Part shown: positions 4,963 through 6,984 of the stretch, piece by piece
Position numbering within the stretch: position 1 is the stretch's first letter
Layout of the letters: every line of letters starts with the position of its first letter
From: Actinomycetota bacterium
GTDB lineage: Bacteria > Actinomycetota > Actinomycetes > Propionibacteriales > Nocardioidaceae
DNA: 6,984 nucleotides
Assembly (NCBI GenBank): GCA_009702305.1
Contig: WLIH01000140.1
Location: 1-6,984, forward strand
Direction of reading: 5' to 3'
Program-made: the position numbers and the translations under genes
Notes under the pieces: model-generated
Seen by the model: only the letters and a program-made list of their open reading frames with translations
What the model was told of the DNA's origin: nothing
Database searches by the model: none

Positions 4963-5538
4963 TCAGCTCTCGCTGACGACGTCGAGCGCGTCGAAGATGC
5001 GCTGCGTGACGTCGGCGACCTCGCCCATGCCGTCGACCTCGATGATCAGGCCGCGTCCGCGGTAGACCTCGATGAGCGGCTCGGTCTGCTCGGCGTAGAC
5101 CTCCTGGCGACGACGGATGACGTCCTCGGTGTCGTCGGCTCGACCCTCGACCTCGGCGCGCTGCAGGAGGCGGCCCACGATCTCGTCCTGGTCGACGGTG
5201 AGCACGACGACGGCGTCGAGGGCGTGGCCGGTGAAGGCGATCATCCCGTCGAGCTCCTCCACCTGGGCGAGCGTGCGCGGGTAGCCGTCGAGCAGGAAGC
5301 CGGGGAGCGCGTCCGCCTCGTCGATCCGGTTGCGGACCATGAGGTTGGTGACCTCGTCGGGGACGTACTCGCCGGCGTCCATGTAGCGCTGCGCCTCGAC
5401 GCCCAGCGCCGTGCCCTGGGAGACGTTGGCGCGGAAGATGTCACCCGTGGAGATGGCCGGGATCTTGAAGTGCTCGGCGACGAACTTCGCCTGGGTGCCC
5501 TTGCCCGCACCGGGAGGGCCCATGAGGATCATGCGCAT
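4963..5538 (-). CDS. adk: Adenylate kinase
   Basis: A 191-residue cytosolic enzyme for ATP + AMP = 2 ADP. The P-loop GPPGAGKGT is at residues 7-15, the AMP-site segment ISTGDIFRANV at 29-39, DGYPR at 84-88 and the LID-side GRADDTEDVIRRR at 132-144. The LID is the short form, lacking the roughly 30-residue (zinc) insertion, as in mycobacterial Adk. The first ATG (5536-5538) overlaps the secY stop codon (TAATG), indicating coupled translation. AAGGA about 11 nt upstream may assist. A second ATG two codons later (5530-5532) is possible but would remove the conserved MR start. The gene is followed closely by map. Confidence 0.97.
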   Translation of the reverse strand: MRMILMGPPGAGKGTQAKFVAEHFKIPAISTGDIFRANVSQGTALGVEAQRYMDAGEYVPDEVTNLMVRNRIDEADALPGFLLDGYPRTLAQVEELDGMIAFTGHALDAVVVLTVDQDEIVGRLLQRAEVEGRADDTEDVIRRRQEVYAEQTEPLIEVYRGRGLIIEVDGMGEVADVTQRIFDALDVVSES

Positions 5539-6839
5539 TAACGGAGGAATCCTTCGTAGTTGCGCTGCTGGAGCTGGCTCTCGATCTGCTTCACGGTGTC
5601 GAGCGCGACGCCGACCATGATGAGGATGGACGTGCCGCCGAACGGGAAGTTCTGGTTGGCATCGACGAGGACCAGCGCGATCAGCGGGATCAGCGAGATG
5701 AGACCGAGATAGAGCGCGCCCGGCAGCGTGATGCGGGACAGGACGTAGGACAGGTAGTCCTCGGTCGGCTTGCCCGCCCGGATCCCGGGGATGAAGCCGC
5801 CGTACTTCTTCATGTTGTCGGCCACCTCGTTGGGGTTGAAGGTGATCGAGACGTAGAAGTAGGTGAAGAACACGATGAGCGCGAAGAACGCGATCATGTA
5901 GAGCGGGTGGTCGCCGCGCACGAAGTACTTGCTGACCCACGAGACCCAGCCCGAGGTGCTGTTCTGGTTGAACTGCACGGCCATCGCCGGCAGGTAGAGC
6001 AGCGAGCTCGCGAAGATCACCGGGATGATGCCGGCCTGGTTGACCTTGAGCGGGATGTAGGTCGAGCTGCCGCCGAACATCTTGCGGCCGACCATCCGGC
6101 GGGCGTACTGCACCGGGATCCGGCGCTGCGCCTGCTCGATGAAGATGACGCCCGCGACGATGACCAGGCCGATGGCCAGCACGATGGAGAAGATCCACCA
6201 GCCCTGGCTCGTCTGGACGGCCCATAGGGCGGCCGGGAAGGTCGCGACGACCTGCGTGAAGATGAGGATCGACATGCCGTTGCCGATGCCACGCTCGGTG
6301 ATCTGCTCTCCGAGCCACATGATCACGGCGGTGCCGGCAGTCATGGTGACGACCATGACCAGGAAGGTCTGGGTGCCGTTGTCGTGCAGCAGGGGCTGGT
6401 TGCACTGGAGCAGGTTGCCCGAGCGGGCCAGCGCGACGATGCCGGTGGCCTGCAGCAGTGCGAGGCCGAGCGTGAGGTAGCGGGTGTACTGCGTGATCTT
6501 GGCCTGGCCGGACTGGCCCTCCTTCTTGAGCGCTTCGAGCCGCGGGATGACCACGACGAGCAGCTGCAAGATGATGGAGGCCGTGATGTACGGCATGATC
6601 CCGAGCGCGAAGATCGTCAGCTGGAGCAGCGCTCCACCGGAGAACAGGTTGACCAGGTTGTAGAGGCCCGCGCTGTCGCCGTTCTGGGCGATGTTGATGC
6701 AGTCCTGGACGTTCGCGACGTCGACGCCGGGCGCGGGAATCTGCGAGCCGGCCCGGAAGATCACGATGATCAGCAGGACGAACAGCAGCTTCTTACGCAG
6801 GTCCGGGGTCCTGAAAGCATTGGCGAAAGCGCCTAGCAC
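5538..6839 (-). CDS. secY: Preprotein translocase subunit SecY
   Basis: A 433-residue, ten-helix membrane protein forming the channel of the Sec translocon with SecE and SecG, driven by SecA or the ribosome. SecY signature 1 is TIFALGIMPYITASIILQLL (75-94), and signature 2, WLGEQITERGIGNGMSIL, is at 175-192. The cytosolic loops include QYARRMVGRK (244-253) and FNPNEVADNMKKYGGFIPGIRAGKPTEDYL (334-363). I chose the GTG at 6837-6839 (protein MLGAFANAFRTPDLRKK), since AAAGAGGA (6847-6854) is 7 nt upstream. An in-frame GTG at 6858-6860 would add seven residues but has no ribosome binding sequence. The TAA overlaps the adk ATG by one base. The upstream rplO expected in the spc operon lies outside the window. 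Confidence 0.97.
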   Translation of the reverse strand: MLGAFANAFRTPDLRKKLLFVLLIIVIFRAGSQIPAPGVDVANVQDCINIAQNGDSAGLYNLVNLFSGGALLQLTIFALGIMPYITASIILQLLVVVIPRLEALKKEGQSGQAKITQYTRYLTLGLALLQATGIVALARSGNLLQCNQPLLHDNGTQTFLVMVVTMTAGTAVIMWLGEQITERGIGNGMSILIFTQVVATFPAALWAVQTSQGWWIFSIVLAIGLVIVAGVIFIEQAQRRIPVQYARRMVGRKMFGGSSTYIPLKVNQAGIIPVIFASSLLYLPAMAVQFNQNSTSGWVSWVSKYFVRGDHPLYMIAFFALIVFFTYFYVSITFNPNEVADNMKKYGGFIPGIRAGKPTEDYLSYVLSRITLPGALYLGLISLIPLIALVLVDANQNFPFGGTSILIMVGVALDTVKQIESQLQQRNYEGFLR

Positions 6840-6856
6840 GAGCAGATCCTCTTTCT

Positions 6857-6872
6857 CCACACAATGGTGTGG
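6857..6872 (-). promoter_or_regulatory. Hairpin directly before the secY ribosome binding site
   Basis: A perfect 6-bp stem with a 4-nt loop, CCACAC-CATT-GTGTGG on the minus strand. It ends 2 nt before AAAGAGGA (6847-6854), the ribosome binding site of secY. The layout is the same as the hairpin before rpsM. A role in translation initiation is inferred only from position. Confidence 0.45.
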
Positions 6873-6889
6873 CTCCCGCGGCGGACCGT

Positions 6890-6907
6890 GGAAGCCTCCG
6901 GAAGCCT
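6890..6907 (-). repeat. Direct repeat upstream of secY
   Basis: AGGCTTCC occurs twice on the minus strand, separated by GG (6890-6897 and 6900-6907). The upstream copy overlaps the candidate -10 box (6903-6908) and the second copy covers the predicted transcription start. It could be an operator or a local duplication. Confidence 0.5.
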
Positions 6908-6911
6908 AACA
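6903..6911 (-). promoter_or_regulatory. Candidate extended -10 promoter for secY-adk-map
   Basis: TGT-TAGGCT on the minus strand: TAGGCT fits the actinobacterial TANNNT -10 form and TGN precedes it. No clear -35 is seen at 16-18 bp. The predicted start near 6896 would give a leader of about 56 nt containing the hairpin at 6857-6872. This would let secY be transcribed apart from the upstream ribosomal genes. Confidence 0.4.
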
Positions 6912-6933
6912 GGCGCCGGGTTGCGAGCGGGCG

Positions 6934-6959
6934 GGCCCGCGGCACTGGTGACCGCGGCC
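6934..6959 (-). other. Imperfect hairpin near the right edge
   Basis: GGCC-GCGG pairs with CCGCGGGCC around a 9-nt loop, an 8-bp stem with one bulged base. It lies upstream of the secY promoter candidate and may be the 3' end structure of the preceding ribosomal operon. It has no T-run. No reading frame resembling rplO was found in 6909-6984, so this edge looks intergenic. Confidence 0.25.
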
Positions 6960-6984
6960 TGACGTGACAACACGGGCGCGAACC

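Noticed and set aside
4049..5065. Plus-strand open frame of 338 codons opposite map and adk
   Set aside because: Antisense shadow of two strongly conserved genes.
6965..6970. TTGTCA on the minus strand, a 5-of-6 -35 match upstream of secY
   Set aside because: No -10-like sequence lies 16-18 bp downstream; that stretch is GC-rich and forms part of a hairpin.

Overview
The window is GC-rich with strongly G/C-ending codons and matches a high-GC actinobacterium. The IF-1 N-terminus ([12 protein letters not shown]), the short-LID adenylate kinase and the SecY sequence suggest Nocardioidaceae (Nocardioides-like); this is a judgement from remembered sequences, not a database search. All recognised genes are on the minus strand, so transcription runs from high to low coordinates.

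In transcription order: (1) secY, adk and map (6839 to 4118) form a tight group. secY has a candidate promoter and a leader hairpin, secY and adk overlap by one base (TAATG), and adk and map are 20 bp apart. (2) A 204-bp gap (3914-4117) holds a candidate promoter, a clear yybP-ykoY (manganese) riboswitch aptamer and a switchable stem over the start codon of the next gene. (3) terC (3913-2924) encodes a TerC/Alx-family membrane protein and ends at a perfect 17-bp hairpin. (4) A YhbW/MsnO8-like, luciferase-like flavin oxidoreductase gene (2856-1810) starts only 14 nt after that hairpin. (5) A 266-bp non-coding region (1544-1809) holds a candidate promoter, a leader hairpin and a tandem 8-mer. 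(6) infA, rpmJ, rpsM, rpsK and the 5' end of rpsD (1543 to 1) follow, with a structured 180-bp leader between rpmJ and rpsM.

Most of the window is the conserved end of the spc ribosomal-protein operon and the start of the alpha operon: protein export (SecY), nucleotide balance (Adk), N-terminal Met removal (MetAP), initiation (IF-1) and ribosomal proteins bL36, uS13, uS11 and uS4. The unusual part is the two-gene insertion (terC plus oxidoreductase) between map and infA, which are usually neighbours in actinobacteria. terC appears to be controlled separately by manganese through its own riboswitch. I see no mobile element, CRISPR array, tRNA or rRNA gene. I do not see a wholly new multi-gene system. 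The best leads are the riboswitch with its mimicry-like expression platform, the placement of a Mn-responsive TerC gene in a SecY/MetAP locus, and the hairpins placed directly before ribosome binding sites.
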